64,000 nt of DNA from Acidobacterium sp. (lineage in GTDB: Bacteria; Acidobacteriota; Vicinamibacteria; Vicinamibacterales; UBA2999), in the NCBI GenBank assembly GCA_002737365.1, contig NSIL01000014.1, positions 1 through 64,000 of the forward strand. Direction: 5' to 3'. Under the pieces are notes generated by a model, which saw only the letters and a program-made list of their open reading frames with translations, was not told the origin of the DNA and ran no database searches. Below are positions 1 to 8,115 of the stretch, piece after piece (position 1 is the first letter of the stretch; each line of letters opens with the position of its first letter). The translations under genes were made by a program, and so were the position numbers.

Positions 1-1
1 A

Positions 2-124
2 TTCCTGATTGTCATCGAGACGGCTGGCAGCAACTTCTCCGCGTATTCGCCGGACTTGCCGGGCTGCGTCGCGACTGGCGCGACGCGCGAGGAGACCGAA
101 CGCCGGATGTACGAGGCGAGCCAC
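2..124 (+). pseudogene. HicB-type antitoxin remnant (N-terminus off window)
   Basis: Frame 2 from the left edge reads as the core of a HicB antitoxin: a beta strand, SAYSPDLPGC, then GCVATGATREETERRMYEA. HicB proteins are the antitoxins of HicAB toxin-antitoxin pairs. The family normally continues from MYEA into a helix of the type IxxHLEGL and an Arc- or HTH-like DNA-binding domain. Here the reading changes at about position 121 to unrelated, low-complexity sequence that runs antisense into the PIN gene. I therefore infer a truncated gene abutting the next toxin-antitoxin locus. The upstream part, including any HicA toxin, is outside the window. Confidence 0.6.
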
Positions 125-160
125 GCGGCAGGCCCGCGAACGCCCTTGGTGTGGCGGCCG

Positions 161-616
161 TTACTTCGGATTCTGCGTCGGCCGATCCTGATCGAGCGGA
201 TGCTGCCATCGCAGGCGGGGGAACCGGGAGAAGTCGCGGTCGGTGGTGATGTAGGTGCAGTTGTGCTCCAAAGCCAGCGCCGCGAGATAGGCATCCTGCA
301 CCCGGTTGCCGCGGCAGTCCGCGCGCTCGCACAACTCCCGGAACAACGACCAGTGCTGCGCGTCTGCCCGCAGGGGCCGGGCGGCCGATCCGGCGAGGCA
401 GGCATCGACGAACTGTTCGGCGGTCTTGCGGGGCGCGGGCGTCTTGTAGATCGACGGGTGCGTGGCGATGCGGACGACGGCGGCCAGCACCGGCTCGAAC
501 AGCCCCACCGGCTCCGGACCGCTCAGCGCGGCTTCCAGCCATCGCCGATAGTCCGCGTGCCGGTCGCTTTCCTCCCGAAAAGCGTAGAGCAGCACGTTGA
601 CGTCGAGCGCCATCAT
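161..616 (-). CDS. PIN-domain ribonuclease toxin (VapC-like)
   Basis: The 151-residue product is a PIN-domain protein. It opens with MALDVNVLLYAFREES, which carries the first acidic metal ligand (DVNVLLYA). Near residue 110 it has DAYLAALALEH, and it ends with a third acidic motif TTDRDF. These are the Mg-binding carboxylates of VapC-type endoribonucleases that cleave tRNA or rRNA. The start ATG overlaps the stop of the upstream gene at 613-616 (ATGA), so the two are translationally coupled as antitoxin then toxin. An alternative ATG lies one codon downstream. The last 15 residues look extended beyond the usual family end and run toward the HicB remnant. Confidence 0.85.
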   Translation of the reverse strand: MMALDVNVLLYAFREESDRHADYRRWLEAALSGPEPVGLFEPVLAAVVRIATHPSIYKTPAPRKTAEQFVDACLAGSAARPLRADAQHWSLFRELCERADCRGNRVQDAYLAALALEHNCTYITTDRDFSRFPRLRWQHPLDQDRPTQNPK

Positions 617-858
617 CGTAGGCCATCCATCCGGTCGTAGACCGTGCCCAGGTCGTCGAGGGTCACGCCCGCCTGCAGGCCATCACCCTTGAAGGTGGGC
701 AGTGTCACCGGCCCGCGGCGGGCCGGCTCGGGCCGGGACAGCCTCAGGCGAAGGGCTTCCTCGACCAGCGCGGCGAGCGTCGTCCCCTGCCGGGCGGCGA
801 AGGCCTTCGCCCGCCGATGGAGGCTCTCGTCCAGCGCAATGATCGTTCGACGTGACAT
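613..858 (-). CDS. Ribbon-helix-helix antitoxin of the PIN pair
   Basis: This 81-residue protein begins MSRRTIIALDESLHRRAKAF, a ribbon-helix-helix DNA-binding signature. A helix follows (TTLAALVEEALRLRL), then a flexible C-terminal tail that in such antitoxins wraps the toxin active site. The ATG at 858 is preferred over a TTG two codons upstream because family members start right before the SRRT strand. It precedes and overlaps the PIN toxin by four bases. The upstream 35 bases (about 860-895) are strikingly AT-rich for this genome and are the obvious place for the autoregulated promoter, although no clear -35/-10 pair can be fixed by eye. Confidence 0.82.
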   Translation of the reverse strand: MSRRTIIALDESLHRRAKAFAARQGTTLAALVEEALRLRLSRPEPARRGPVTLPTFKGDGLQAGVTLDDLGTVYDRMDGLR

Positions 859-947
859 GCACAAATCATATCATTACAAGAAACAAATGTATCTCGTCAT
901 GGCCGGATGGCAGCGCCGACGATACCCTGAGTGATATTCTGCGTGGC

Positions 948-2363
948 ATGACGACGCGCATCCGACTGGCCCTGTCTGCGCTGGCTGTGGCCGGCACCAT
1001 CACCACCACCGGGGCACAGGCCCCATCAACCCAGGCCGCCATCGAAGCGGAAACGCTGCAACACTTCCAGGCGCTCTTGCGCATCGACACGCAGAGCCCG
1101 CCCGGGAATGAATCGAAGGCCGTCGAATACCTGAAATCGGTATTCGACAAGGAAGGCATCCCCTACCAGGTGTTCGCCAAGGATCCGCAGCGCGCCAACC
1201 TCGTCGTGCGCATCAAGGGCAACGGCAAGAAGCGGCCCCTGCTGCTGATGGGCCACACCGACGTGGTGACCGTCGACGAGAAGAAGTGGACGTTCCCGCC
1301 ATTCGGCGCGGTGCGTGACGGCGGCTACGTCTATGGCCGCGGCGCCATCGATGACAAGGACAACCTGACCGCGGCGCTGATGACCATCCTCAGGCTCAAG
1401 CGCGACAACACACCGCTCGACCGCGACGTGATCCTGCTGGCCGAGGCCGGTGAAGAAGGCGCCCCCGATGTGGGCGCGCAGTTCATGGCCGACCACCACC
1501 TCGACGCCATCAACGCCGAGTTCTGCTTCGCCGAAGGTGGCGGGGTCGTCCGCGAGGGCGGCAAGGTGCGTCAGGCCAACGTCGGCACCACCGAGAAGGA
1601 ACCGCGGCCGATCGAGATCATCGCCCGCGGACCGGCGGGCCATGGTTCAGTGCCGTCGCGCAATAACGCCGTGACCTCGCTGTCAGCCGCCGTCGGCAAG
1701 GTGGCCAACTGGGTGCCGCCGCTGCGCCTCAACGAAACCACCGGCGCCTACTTTCGCAAACTGCAGACGATGGTGACGCCGGCGGTGGCCAAGGTTTACC
1801 GCGACGTGCTGAGCCCTGACTCCAAGGTCAATGGCCCGGCCGCGGAATGGCTGCTCGAGAACCAGCCGGCACACTGGTCCATGCTCCACACCTCGCTCGT
1901 CCCGACCATCGTCGATGCCGGCTTCCGCTACAACGTGATTCCGTCCGAGGTGAAGGCGACCTTCGACGTGCGGCTGCATCCAGATGAGAACCAGGAGACC
2001 TTCCTGGATGAAGTGCGCAAGGTGATCAACGACCCGCGTGTGGAAGTGCGGTGGTTCCGCGATCGCTATCGCCCGGCCGGCGGGTCGCGGCTCGACACCG
2101 AGGCGTTTACGACGCTCGAGGCGCAGTTGAAGAAGCACTACAACACCGAGGTGCTGCCGACGATGGGTACTGGTGCCACCGACATGTCGAACATCCGCGC
2201 CAAGGGCATCCCGTGCTACGGCATCGGCCCGGCCATCGACACCGAAGACGGTCCCAAGGGCTTCGGCGCGCACAGCGATCAGGAGCGCATTCTTGAAAGC
2301 GAGTTGCACCGCTTCGTGCGCTTCAACTACGACCTCGTGATGGAACTCGCGAAGGCACGATGA
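948..2363 (+). CDS. Secreted M20 family zinc peptidase
   Basis: The product is a 471-residue M20/M25/M40 metallo-hydrolase with a signal peptide (residues 1-25, ending TTGAQA). Metal and catalytic motifs are all visible: MGHTDVV (H103, D105), GRGAIDDKD with the bridging Asp near 135, EAGEEG with general base Glu 169/170, the ligand Glu near 196 (CFAEGGG), and the final His in FGAHSDQE. The dimerisation domain (about 205-330) contains GPAGHGS. The reading frame is open further upstream, but ATG 948 is chosen because it gives a clean signal peptide. It probably cleaves small peptides or acyl-amino acids in the periplasm. No operon partner is evident upstream. Confidence 0.9.
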   Translation: MTTRIRLALSALAVAGTITTTGAQAPSTQAAIEAETLQHFQALLRIDTQSPPGNESKAVEYLKSVFDKEGIPYQVFAKDPQRANLVVRIKGNGKKRPLLLMGHTDVVTVDEKKWTFPPFGAVRDGGYVYGRGAIDDKDNLTAALMTILRLKRDNTPLDRDVILLAEAGEEGAPDVGAQFMADHHLDAINAEFCFAEGGGVVREGGKVRQANVGTTEKEPRPIEIIARGPAGHGSVPSRNNAVTSLSAAVGKVANWVPPLRLNETTGAYFRKLQTMVTPAVAKVYRDVLSPDSKVNGPAAEWLLENQPAHWSMLHTSLVPTIVDAGFRYNVIPSEVKATFDVRLHPDENQETFLDEVRKVINDPRVEVRWFRDRYRPAGGSRLDTEAFTTLEAQLKKHYNTEVLPTMGTGATDMSNIRAKGIPCYGIGPAIDTEDGPKGFGAHSDQERILESELHRFVRFNYDLVMELAKAR

Positions 2364-2365
2364 GG

Positions 2366-2391
2366 CGTGGGGCTTGGGCCTTGGGGCTTGA
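2366..2391. repeat. Short G-rich tandem repeat between genes
   Basis: The gap between the M20 peptidase and the next gene is almost entirely a degenerate tandem of GGGGCTTGGGCCTT units. The 12-mer GGGGCTTGGGCC recurs on the minus strand at about 27393-27425, where it encodes a protein N-terminus. Confidence 0.5.
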
Positions 2392-3312
2392 GTGACGCTC
2401 AACCACGGCTGGTCGTATCGGGAACAGGTCGGCGCGGCGGCGGCCGGCCTGACGGCGCTCGATTACCTGGCCGCGACCAGGCCGCATTCGACCGCCGCCG
2501 AGTGGGCTGACCGGTTCGCACGAGGCGAACTCGAAATCGAAGGCTCCCCTGCCACCGCGGCCGCCGTGCTGCAACCCGGCCACCTCATCGTCTGGCATCG
2601 TCCGCCATGGGACGAGCCTGACGTGCCGACGCAATTCGCGATCGTCCATGAAGACGACAGCATCGTCGCCGTGAACAAGCCCAGTGGCTTGCCGACGATG
2701 CCCGCCGGGGGATTCCTCGAACACACCCTGATGCACCTGCTGCGGCAGCGCTTTCCAGAGGCGAGCCCCTTACACCGGCTGGGCCGATGCACCTCGGGCC
2801 TCGTGCTGTTTGCGCGGACCCACGCAGCCGCCGCGGTGCTGTCGAAGGCGTGGCGCGACCACGAGGTGAAGAAGTCGTATCGCGCGCTGGCCAGCGGCGT
2901 GTCGATGCTTGACCGGATCGAGATTGCCGCGGCGATCGGCCCGGTGCCGCATCCGCAACTGGGCCGCGTCTACGCGGCGGCCACAACCGGCAAAGCGTCG
3001 CGCAGCGTGGCGACGGTGGTGGAGCGAGGCGAGGACCAGACCCTGTTCAGCGTCGATATCACCTCGGGCCGGCCGCACCAGATCCGGATTCACCTGGCCT
3101 GCGCGGGGCATCCATTGGTGGGCGATCCGCTCTATGACGTGGGCGGGACGATCAGGGTCAATCCCGGACTGCCCGGCGACGGCGGCTATCTCTTGCACGC
3201 CGAGTGGTTGTCGTTCGCGCACCCGATCACGGGCCACACGCTACAATTGCAGGCACCGGCGCCTGCCACGCTGCGCACCGTGGCCGAAGCGTCACTGATT
3301 CCTTCCCTCTGA
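2392..3312 (+). CDS. RluA-family pseudouridine synthase, variant active site
   Basis: This 306-residue protein starts at GTG 2392. It has an N-terminal S4-like region (residues 5-70) and then a pseudouridine synthase fold: VNKPSGLPTMP, HRLGRCTSGLVLFAR at residues 128-142, and the late motif GRPHQIRIHLACAGHPLVGDPLY. Members of this family isomerise uridine in rRNA or tRNA. The usual HRLD motif reads HRLG here (codon GGC at residue 131), so the canonical catalytic aspartate position holds glycine. Some family branches are known with this variant, so it may not mean loss of function. The gene follows the peptidase after 28 bases and precedes the aldo/keto reductase by 12 bases, suggesting co-transcription. 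Confidence 0.85.
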   Translation: MTLNHGWSYREQVGAAAAGLTALDYLAATRPHSTAAEWADRFARGELEIEGSPATAAAVLQPGHLIVWHRPPWDEPDVPTQFAIVHEDDSIVAVNKPSGLPTMPAGGFLEHTLMHLLRQRFPEASPLHRLGRCTSGLVLFARTHAAAAVLSKAWRDHEVKKSYRALASGVSMLDRIEIAAAIGPVPHPQLGRVYAAATTGKASRSVATVVERGEDQTLFSVDITSGRPHQIRIHLACAGHPLVGDPLYDVGGTIRVNPGLPGDGGYLLHAEWLSFAHPITGHTLQLQAPAPATLRTVAEASLIPSL

Positions 3313-3324
3313 GATCGAGACGCC

Positions 3325-4410
3325 ATGTCGCTCAACCACTACATCACGCTCGGCAACTCCGGGCTCCGAGTCAGCCCGCTCTGCCTTGGCACCATGACGT
3401 TCGGCGAAGACTGGGGCTGGGGCTCCACCGTCGCAGAATCGGAGGCCATCCTCGAGCGCTTTCTGGAGCGTGGCGGCAACTTCATTGATACCGCCAACGG
3501 TTATACCAGGGGCCACTCCGAAGTGATCATTGGTGACTACTTCGCCAGGACACCGGGACGCCGCGACCGGGCGGTGATTGCCACCAAGTTCCTCACCAAC
3601 CTGTACAAGGGCGACCCGAACGGCGGCGGCGCGGGTCGCAAGTCGATTGTCGCGGCCTGCGAGCAGTCGCTGCGGCGCCTGCGCACCGACTACATCGATC
3701 TCTACTGGATGCATTTCTGGGATCGTTTCACGCCAATCGACGAAACCATGCGCGCGCTCGACGACCTGGTGCGGGCCGGCAAGGTGCGCTACATCGGCAT
3801 CTCGGACACGCCGGCGTGGAAAGTGGCCCAGGCGCAGACGCAGGCCCACTTCCGCGGCTGGGCGCCGATTATCGCGTTGCAGATCGAGTACTCGCTGATC
3901 GAGCGCACAGTTGAGGGTGAGCTGACACCAATGGCGCTGGAGCTGGGGCTCGGTGTGACGCCGTGGTCACCGCTTCGTGGCGGCGTGCTGTCGGGGAAGT
4001 ACACGCGCCAGAACAAGGACCAGCTGAAGTCCGACCGGGGCGAGCGGGTCACCAAGTTCCTGACCGAGCGCACCTACACGATTATCGACGAACTGATTCG
4101 ACTTGCCGGCGAGCTCAACTCAACGGCGGCCGCCGTGGCGCTGGCCTGGGTGCAGTCGCGGCCGAGCGTGGCCTCGACCATCATCGGCGCGCGCCGGCTC
4201 GATCAACTCGATCAGAACCTGGCCGCGCTCGACCTCGCGCTCACCGACGCACAGATCGCCGCGTTGAACAAGGTGTCGGAGCCGACCCTCAGCTTCCCCG
4301 CCGGCTTCGGGCCGATGGCCACGATGTTCGGACAGGGCGGCACCACCATCAACGGCGCGCCGTCGCAGATGTGGCCGATGCTGCCACAGCGTGACGACGA
4401 ACGTTACTGA
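3325..4410 (+). CDS. Aldo/keto reductase
   Basis: This 361-residue NADPH-dependent oxidoreductase has the (beta/alpha)8 AKR fold. Visible signatures are the N-terminal hairpin (LGNSGLRVSPLCLGTMTFG), the catalytic Asp and Tyr in FIDTANGYTRGHSE, the Lys in IATKFL, and the His in DLYWMHFWD. The cofactor site lies near STIIGARRLDQLDQNL. This branch typically reduces aldehydes, ketones or sugar derivatives, and the substrate cannot be read from sequence. It is cytoplasmic, with no signal peptide. It sits 12 bases after the pseudouridine synthase in the same direction. Confidence 0.92.
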   Translation: MSLNHYITLGNSGLRVSPLCLGTMTFGEDWGWGSTVAESEAILERFLERGGNFIDTANGYTRGHSEVIIGDYFARTPGRRDRAVIATKFLTNLYKGDPNGGGAGRKSIVAACEQSLRRLRTDYIDLYWMHFWDRFTPIDETMRALDDLVRAGKVRYIGISDTPAWKVAQAQTQAHFRGWAPIIALQIEYSLIERTVEGELTPMALELGLGVTPWSPLRGGVLSGKYTRQNKDQLKSDRGERVTKFLTERTYTIIDELIRLAGELNSTAAAVALAWVQSRPSVASTIIGARRLDQLDQNLAALDLALTDAQIAALNKVSEPTLSFPAGFGPMATMFGQGGTTINGAPSQMWPMLPQRDDERY

Positions 4411-4508
4411 CCGCAGACGGCTGGGCAACCTGTCTCAAACACAGCCGCAGATTTACACCGATTCTGATCCGCAAGCCCGCGCGAACCAGATGCGGGAGGA
4501 CCCACGTC

Positions 4509-4525
4509 GCCGGGCTTTGCCCGGC
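4509..4525. terminator. GC hairpin between convergent genes
   Basis: A perfect 7-bp stem, GCCGGGC/GCCCGGC with a TTT loop, sits between the convergent aldo/keto reductase and PepSY gene ends. No T tract follows, so intrinsic termination is only possible, not shown. The rest of 4411-4538 holds no gene. Confidence 0.35.
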
Positions 4526-4538
4526 TGACCAGCGAGGC

Positions 4539-5615
4539 CTAAGGCCGGCGCGGGCGCACGACGCGTTGCCACCAGGCGATCGACCCCGTCATGAACAACA
4601 CGGCCGGCGTCAGGCCGAAGAGAAACCAGACCCACCGGCCGGCTCGCCCGCCGATGCCGCCTACATGGAGGGGCGTGATCGACGCCATTACGGCGTCTCC
4701 CCACGTGCGCGAGGCCGCGGTGGCGGCCAGGCAATCGCCGTTGTACTGGTCGAGATAGATCGCCGTCAGCTCCGAACCCGCCGGCGTCGGGCTGCGGTCC
4801 GCGAACTGCACGAGGAACGCGCCGCGGTCGCCGAACGGCAAGACGACGCGGGCAACGGGCATTCCCGGCGCCTGTGCGCGTGCCCGATCGATCATCTGCG
4901 TCCACGAAGGCCGATCGGGGTTGGCGTTGGTGGGAGGGGCCGACTGCGGCGGCCGTGTCACGGTCACCGCCGACCCGCGGGAGATGACGAAGCGGAACCC
5001 CGCCGGGAAGACGAACGCCAGTCCGGTGATCGCCGAGAGCGCGATGACGGCCACGCTCCAGATGCCGATGGCGCGATGCAGTCGCCAGGCCAGGCGGCCG
5101 CGGCTGACATCCACAGCCAGCGCGCGGCGCCAGCCCTGGCGGCCCGGCCACCAGATCACCAGTCCCGTGGCGCACAGGATCAGGATGGCGAACGCGCCGA
5201 CGCCGTTGACCAGCCGGCCGGTGCGGCCGGCCATCAGGTTGAAGTGCAGGTCCTGAAGCGCGACCACGGCGGCGTGCGCCGGCAGTTCGCCAAGCACACG
5301 CGTGCTGATTGGGTCGATCAGCACGGTCACGAACTCCGAGCCATGCGTGACGTAGGCGAGGTAGACCGGCCGCCGCGTGGTCGGCGCCTCGACACCCGAC
5401 AAGCTGTGTTGCGGATAGGCGCGGCTCACGCTCTCCATGACGGCCACGGGGTCGGCCAGCGGGCCGGCGGCGCCGGCTACGAACAGGTGCGGAGAGAGCG
5501 CCCGCTGCAGGTCGACACGAAACACCAGCGCCGCGCCGGTCACCGACACCGCGCACACGTAGAGCCCGAGCAGGAGCCCCGTCCAGAGATGGAGCTGAAA
5601 GATCGCGCGTCTCAT
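4539..5615 (-). CDS. PepSY-associated TM-helix membrane protein
   Basis: The 358-residue inner-membrane protein matches the PepSY-associated TM-helix family. It has a first membrane helix at residues 5-30 (FQLHLWTGLLLGLYVCAVSV), a periplasmic PepSY-like domain, a central pair of helices (FAILILCATGLVIWWPG and IGIWSVAVIALSAITGLAF), a second periplasmic domain and a last helix near the C-terminus. Conserved His residues in the helices (HLW, HFN, LHR) fit a heme- or redox-related role. ATG 5615 is chosen because the family begins right at RRAIFQLH. It lies 70 bases downstream of the BtuB-like receptor and under the same B12 riboswitch, so a role in cobalamin or linked metal-chelate uptake is inferred. 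Confidence 0.85.
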   Translation of the reverse strand: MRRAIFQLHLWTGLLLGLYVCAVSVTGAALVFRVDLQRALSPHLFVAGAAGPLADPVAVMESVSRAYPQHSLSGVEAPTTRRPVYLAYVTHGSEFVTVLIDPISTRVLGELPAHAAVVALQDLHFNLMAGRTGRLVNGVGAFAILILCATGLVIWWPGRQGWRRALAVDVSRGRLAWRLHRAIGIWSVAVIALSAITGLAFVFPAGFRFVISRGSAVTVTRPPQSAPPTNANPDRPSWTQMIDRARAQAPGMPVARVVLPFGDRGAFLVQFADRSPTPAGSELTAIYLDQYNGDCLAATAASRTWGDAVMASITPLHVGGIGGRAGRWVWFLFGLTPAVLFMTGSIAWWQRVVRPRRP

Positions 5616-5656
5616 GTTGGCCACGACCAACCTTCCGCCTCCGCGCCAGGCGCTAC

Positions 5657-5680
5657 GGCGGACAAGAAAGGTTTGTCGCC
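5657..5680. repeat. Inverted repeat between btuB-like and PepSY genes
   Basis: GGCGGACAA pairs with TTTGTCGCC around a short loop, with one bulge. It lies in the 70-base gap downstream of the receptor and resembles the other short palindromes in this window. It could attenuate transcription between the two genes or be a REP-like unit. Confidence 0.4.
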
Positions 5681-5685
5681 ACGTC

Positions 5686-8082
5686 TCAGCGGCGCCCGCC
5701 CGTGTTAACGCGCACGCCGGCCACGAACGACCTCGGCATCGCGGGGTAGCCGAGCACGCTTTCATACGACTCGTTGGCGACGTTCTCGCCGCGCACATAC
5801 AGCGTGATCAGCGCGTGGGCGCGCACGTCGAGGCCCAGGCTCATGACCGTGTAGCCGGGGTTCACCGTTATGTCGGTGGTGATCGGCATGGGCCTCGCAG
5901 CGTTCGGCACCGTGCGCAAGGACAAGAAGCTGTTGTCGTGGCGATCGCCGACCAGGCGCGCGCTGGCATTGACCGAGACGCGGCCGCTCACCCACGACGC
6001 GCGGATGTTACCCGAGTTCTTCGGCCGCCGCAGCAGTGGCTGACCGGGCTGGAACTGCTGGCTGGTGCTGACATTGGTGACCACGCGGTGGTCCACGTAG
6101 GTGTAGCTGGCCGATGCCGTCAGGCCCGCCCACGGACGCTGCAGGGCCCACTCCATTTCCCAACCATCAGCCTTGGAGCCATCGATGTTGATGTACTCGG
6201 GGATGCCGTCGCCGGCCACACCGCCGCGATACGCAATCTGATCGGTATAGTCGTTGTTGAAATAGGTGACGAGGGCCCGGTATCGCTGATTCGCAAACGT
6301 CGCCTCCACGCCAATGTCGCCCGTGCGCGCCTGCTCCACTTTCAGGTCCGGCGCCGGGTCGGTGAAGGAACCACCGAAGCGCTCGCTGAGCGAGGGCGAT
6401 TTGATGCCCTGGCCGAGGTTGCCGAAGACCTTGAGCGATGACACCGCGCCACTCGTGAAGGGCACGAGGTAGCCGCCGGCCGACAGTTTCGGACTGAAGA
6501 ACGTGTCAGCGCTTTCCTTGCGGTCGAGGCGACCACCGACGGTGGCGAACCAGCGATCGCGCGCGCTGAAGAGTTGCTGAACGAACAACGACTGGTTGTC
6601 GAGCCTGACGTTGTCCGACAACGGGTTGAACTCGCGCTCCCATTCATAACCGGCGCTGAAGCGCTGGCCCGACCAGTCGTAGTCGGCCTGGTAGCGGAAC
6701 GCCGGCCGTTCGAACTCCGACTTGCTGGTGAACGGAAAATTCGACGATCGGCGCGAGGCCAGGAACTGTCCGGCGCCAGGGGTGGCGCCGGCCGCGACCA
6801 GCGCGTCGAACTCCACCGCGTCGACCAACCGTACCAGGCGGGTGCCGTTCGGGAAGATCGCGTTGGGCGTGCCCTCGAGAACGGCGTAGGTGAAGTACGG
6901 CGCATCGGCAATGGTGTCGGCAGACACGCTCTTGTAGCGGAAGTAGTTAAAGCTCGCCGTCCCTGACAGTCGCGATCCGAACGAGTGCGACAGGTCGACG
7001 TGGCCTGAGCGGTCACTGGTATCGTAGGCGCTGCCGGTATTGCGCGCGCCGTAGGCGATGGCGCCGACCGACGTGCCGTCGGCCGTCGTGGAGCGCACGC
7101 CGCCGCGCACCGCGACGCGGTTGCCGAGCGTGGCGCCGCCGCCGGCATCAAACGCCGTCTGCTTGAACGTGTCGTCTTCGGGCAGCAAGTCGGCAAACGC
7201 GCCGTCAGATTGCCGGCGCGACACACCAGCCGAGTAGTCCACGCGGCCCGAGGCGCCACCCATCAGGCGCGCGTCACCACGGAAGGTGCCGAACGATCCG
7301 CCTTCGGTGGAACCCGACACTTGCGGCCGATTGGCGGCACCGGCGCGACGGGTGAAGATCTGCACCACCGAGCCCATCGCGTCCGAGCCCCACAGCGACG
7401 ACTGCGCGCCGCGCACGACCTCCAGGCGTTCGATCTCGGCGGCATTGATGCGGCTGAAATCGAAGACCCCGCCGCTCTGGTTGACGCGCACGCCGTCGAT
7501 CAGCACCAGGTTGTAGTCAGACTCACCACCGCGCGAGAACATGGAGGTCACCGCTCCCTCGCGCCCCGAGGCTTCGACATTCACGCCCGGCACGAACCGG
7601 ACGATGTCGGCCAACGACGAAGCGCCGAGGGCGTCGAGGTCGGCACGCGTGAACGCGGTGACCGACTCGGTGACCCGCGTGCGGCTTTCGGCGGCGCGCG
7701 AGGCGGTCACCACCAGTGTGTCAGACACACCACCCACCTGCAGCGTGATGTTCTGCGGGCGTGGCGCGGCATCGCCGGTGATGGCGACCACCTGATCGGC
7801 AAAGCCCGTGCGGCGCACGCGCAGCTCCACCGGCACGCCGGCCGGGACTTCGACACGGAACGCGCCATCGGCTCCGGTGGTGGCCCGTGAGACCGAGCGT
7901 CCCGCGACCACCGCGTTCACCGTCGCGCCAGCGACGACGCCGCCAGTGGTATCGGACACAACCCCTTGCACGGCGACGCTCGTCGGCGCCGACGGCCCAA
8001 TGTAGCGTCCGGCTTCAGCCGGACCGATCGCGACGGGAATCAGGAAAAGAGAAACGAGTAGAGAACGAAATGGCAGTCGCAT
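5686..8082 (-). CDS. btuB: TonB-dependent vitamin B12 receptor (BtuB-like)
   Basis: This 798-residue outer-membrane receptor has a signal peptide (residues 1-24) and a carboxypeptidase-like regulatory domain (about 38-120, VSDTTGGVVAGATV). A TonB box region follows (SDTLVVTASR), then the plug (LGASSLADIVRFVPGVNV, SRGGESDYNLVLIDGVRVN, IERLEVVRGAQSSLWGSDAMG) and a beta barrel to the C-terminus. The GSDAMGG-like plug signature and short loops are those of BtuB-type receptors. The cobalamin riboswitch just upstream on the same strand makes B12 the likely substrate. ATG 8082 has an SD (GGGAGG) 8 bases away. Residues 20-30 (GPAEAGRYIGP) are encoded by a REP-like palindrome inserted after the signal peptide. 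Confidence 0.9.
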   Translation of the reverse strand: MRLPFRSLLVSLFLIPVAIGPAEAGRYIGPSAPTSVAVQGVVSDTTGGVVAGATVNAVVAGRSVSRATTGADGAFRVEVPAGVPVELRVRRTGFADQVVAITGDAAPRPQNITLQVGGVSDTLVVTASRAAESRTRVTESVTAFTRADLDALGASSLADIVRFVPGVNVEASGREGAVTSMFSRGGESDYNLVLIDGVRVNQSGGVFDFSRINAAEIERLEVVRGAQSSLWGSDAMGSVVQIFTRRAGAANRPQVSGSTEGGSFGTFRGDARLMGGASGRVDYSAGVSRRQSDGAFADLLPEDDTFKQTAFDAGGGATLGNRVAVRGGVRSTTADGTSVGAIAYGARNTGSAYDTSDRSGHVDLSHSFGSRLSGTASFNYFRYKSVSADTIADAPYFTYAVLEGTPNAIFPNGTRLVRLVDAVEFDALVAAGATPGAGQFLASRRSSNFPFTSKSEFERPAFRYQADYDWSGQRFSAGYEWEREFNPLSDNVRLDNQSLFVQQLFSARDRWFATVGGRLDRKESADTFFSPKLSAGGYLVPFTSGAVSSLKVFGNLGQGIKSPSLSERFGGSFTDPAPDLKVEQARTGDIGVEATFANQRYRALVTYFNNDYTDQIAYRGGVAGDGIPEYINIDGSKADGWEMEWALQRPWAGLTASASYTYVDHRVVTNVSTSQQFQPGQPLLRRPKNSGNIRASWVSGRVSVNASARLVGDRHDNSFLSLRTVPNAARPMPITTDITVNPGYTVMSLGLDVRAHALITLYVRGENVANESYESVLGYPAMPRSFVAGVRVNTGGRR
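8007..8024. repeat. REP-like palindrome inside the btuB coding region
   Basis: GTCCGGCT-TC-AGCCGGAC is a perfect 8-bp inverted repeat within codons 20-26 of the receptor gene. Similar TCCGGC palindromes are dispersed in acidobacterial genomes, from general recollection. Here it is in frame and translated. Confidence 0.6.
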
Positions 8083-8115
8083 GACCGTTGCCTCCCCGGG
8101 CAAGTCGATGGATAA

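Noticed and set aside
4411-4508. Possible small gene between the aldo/keto reductase and PepSY genes
   Set aside because: No frame of reasonable length or ribosome-binding site. Only a hairpin is supported.
4453-5556. A 367-codon alternative frame over the PepSY gene
   Set aside because: Arg/Gly-rich shadow of the PepSY gene on the same strand in another frame.
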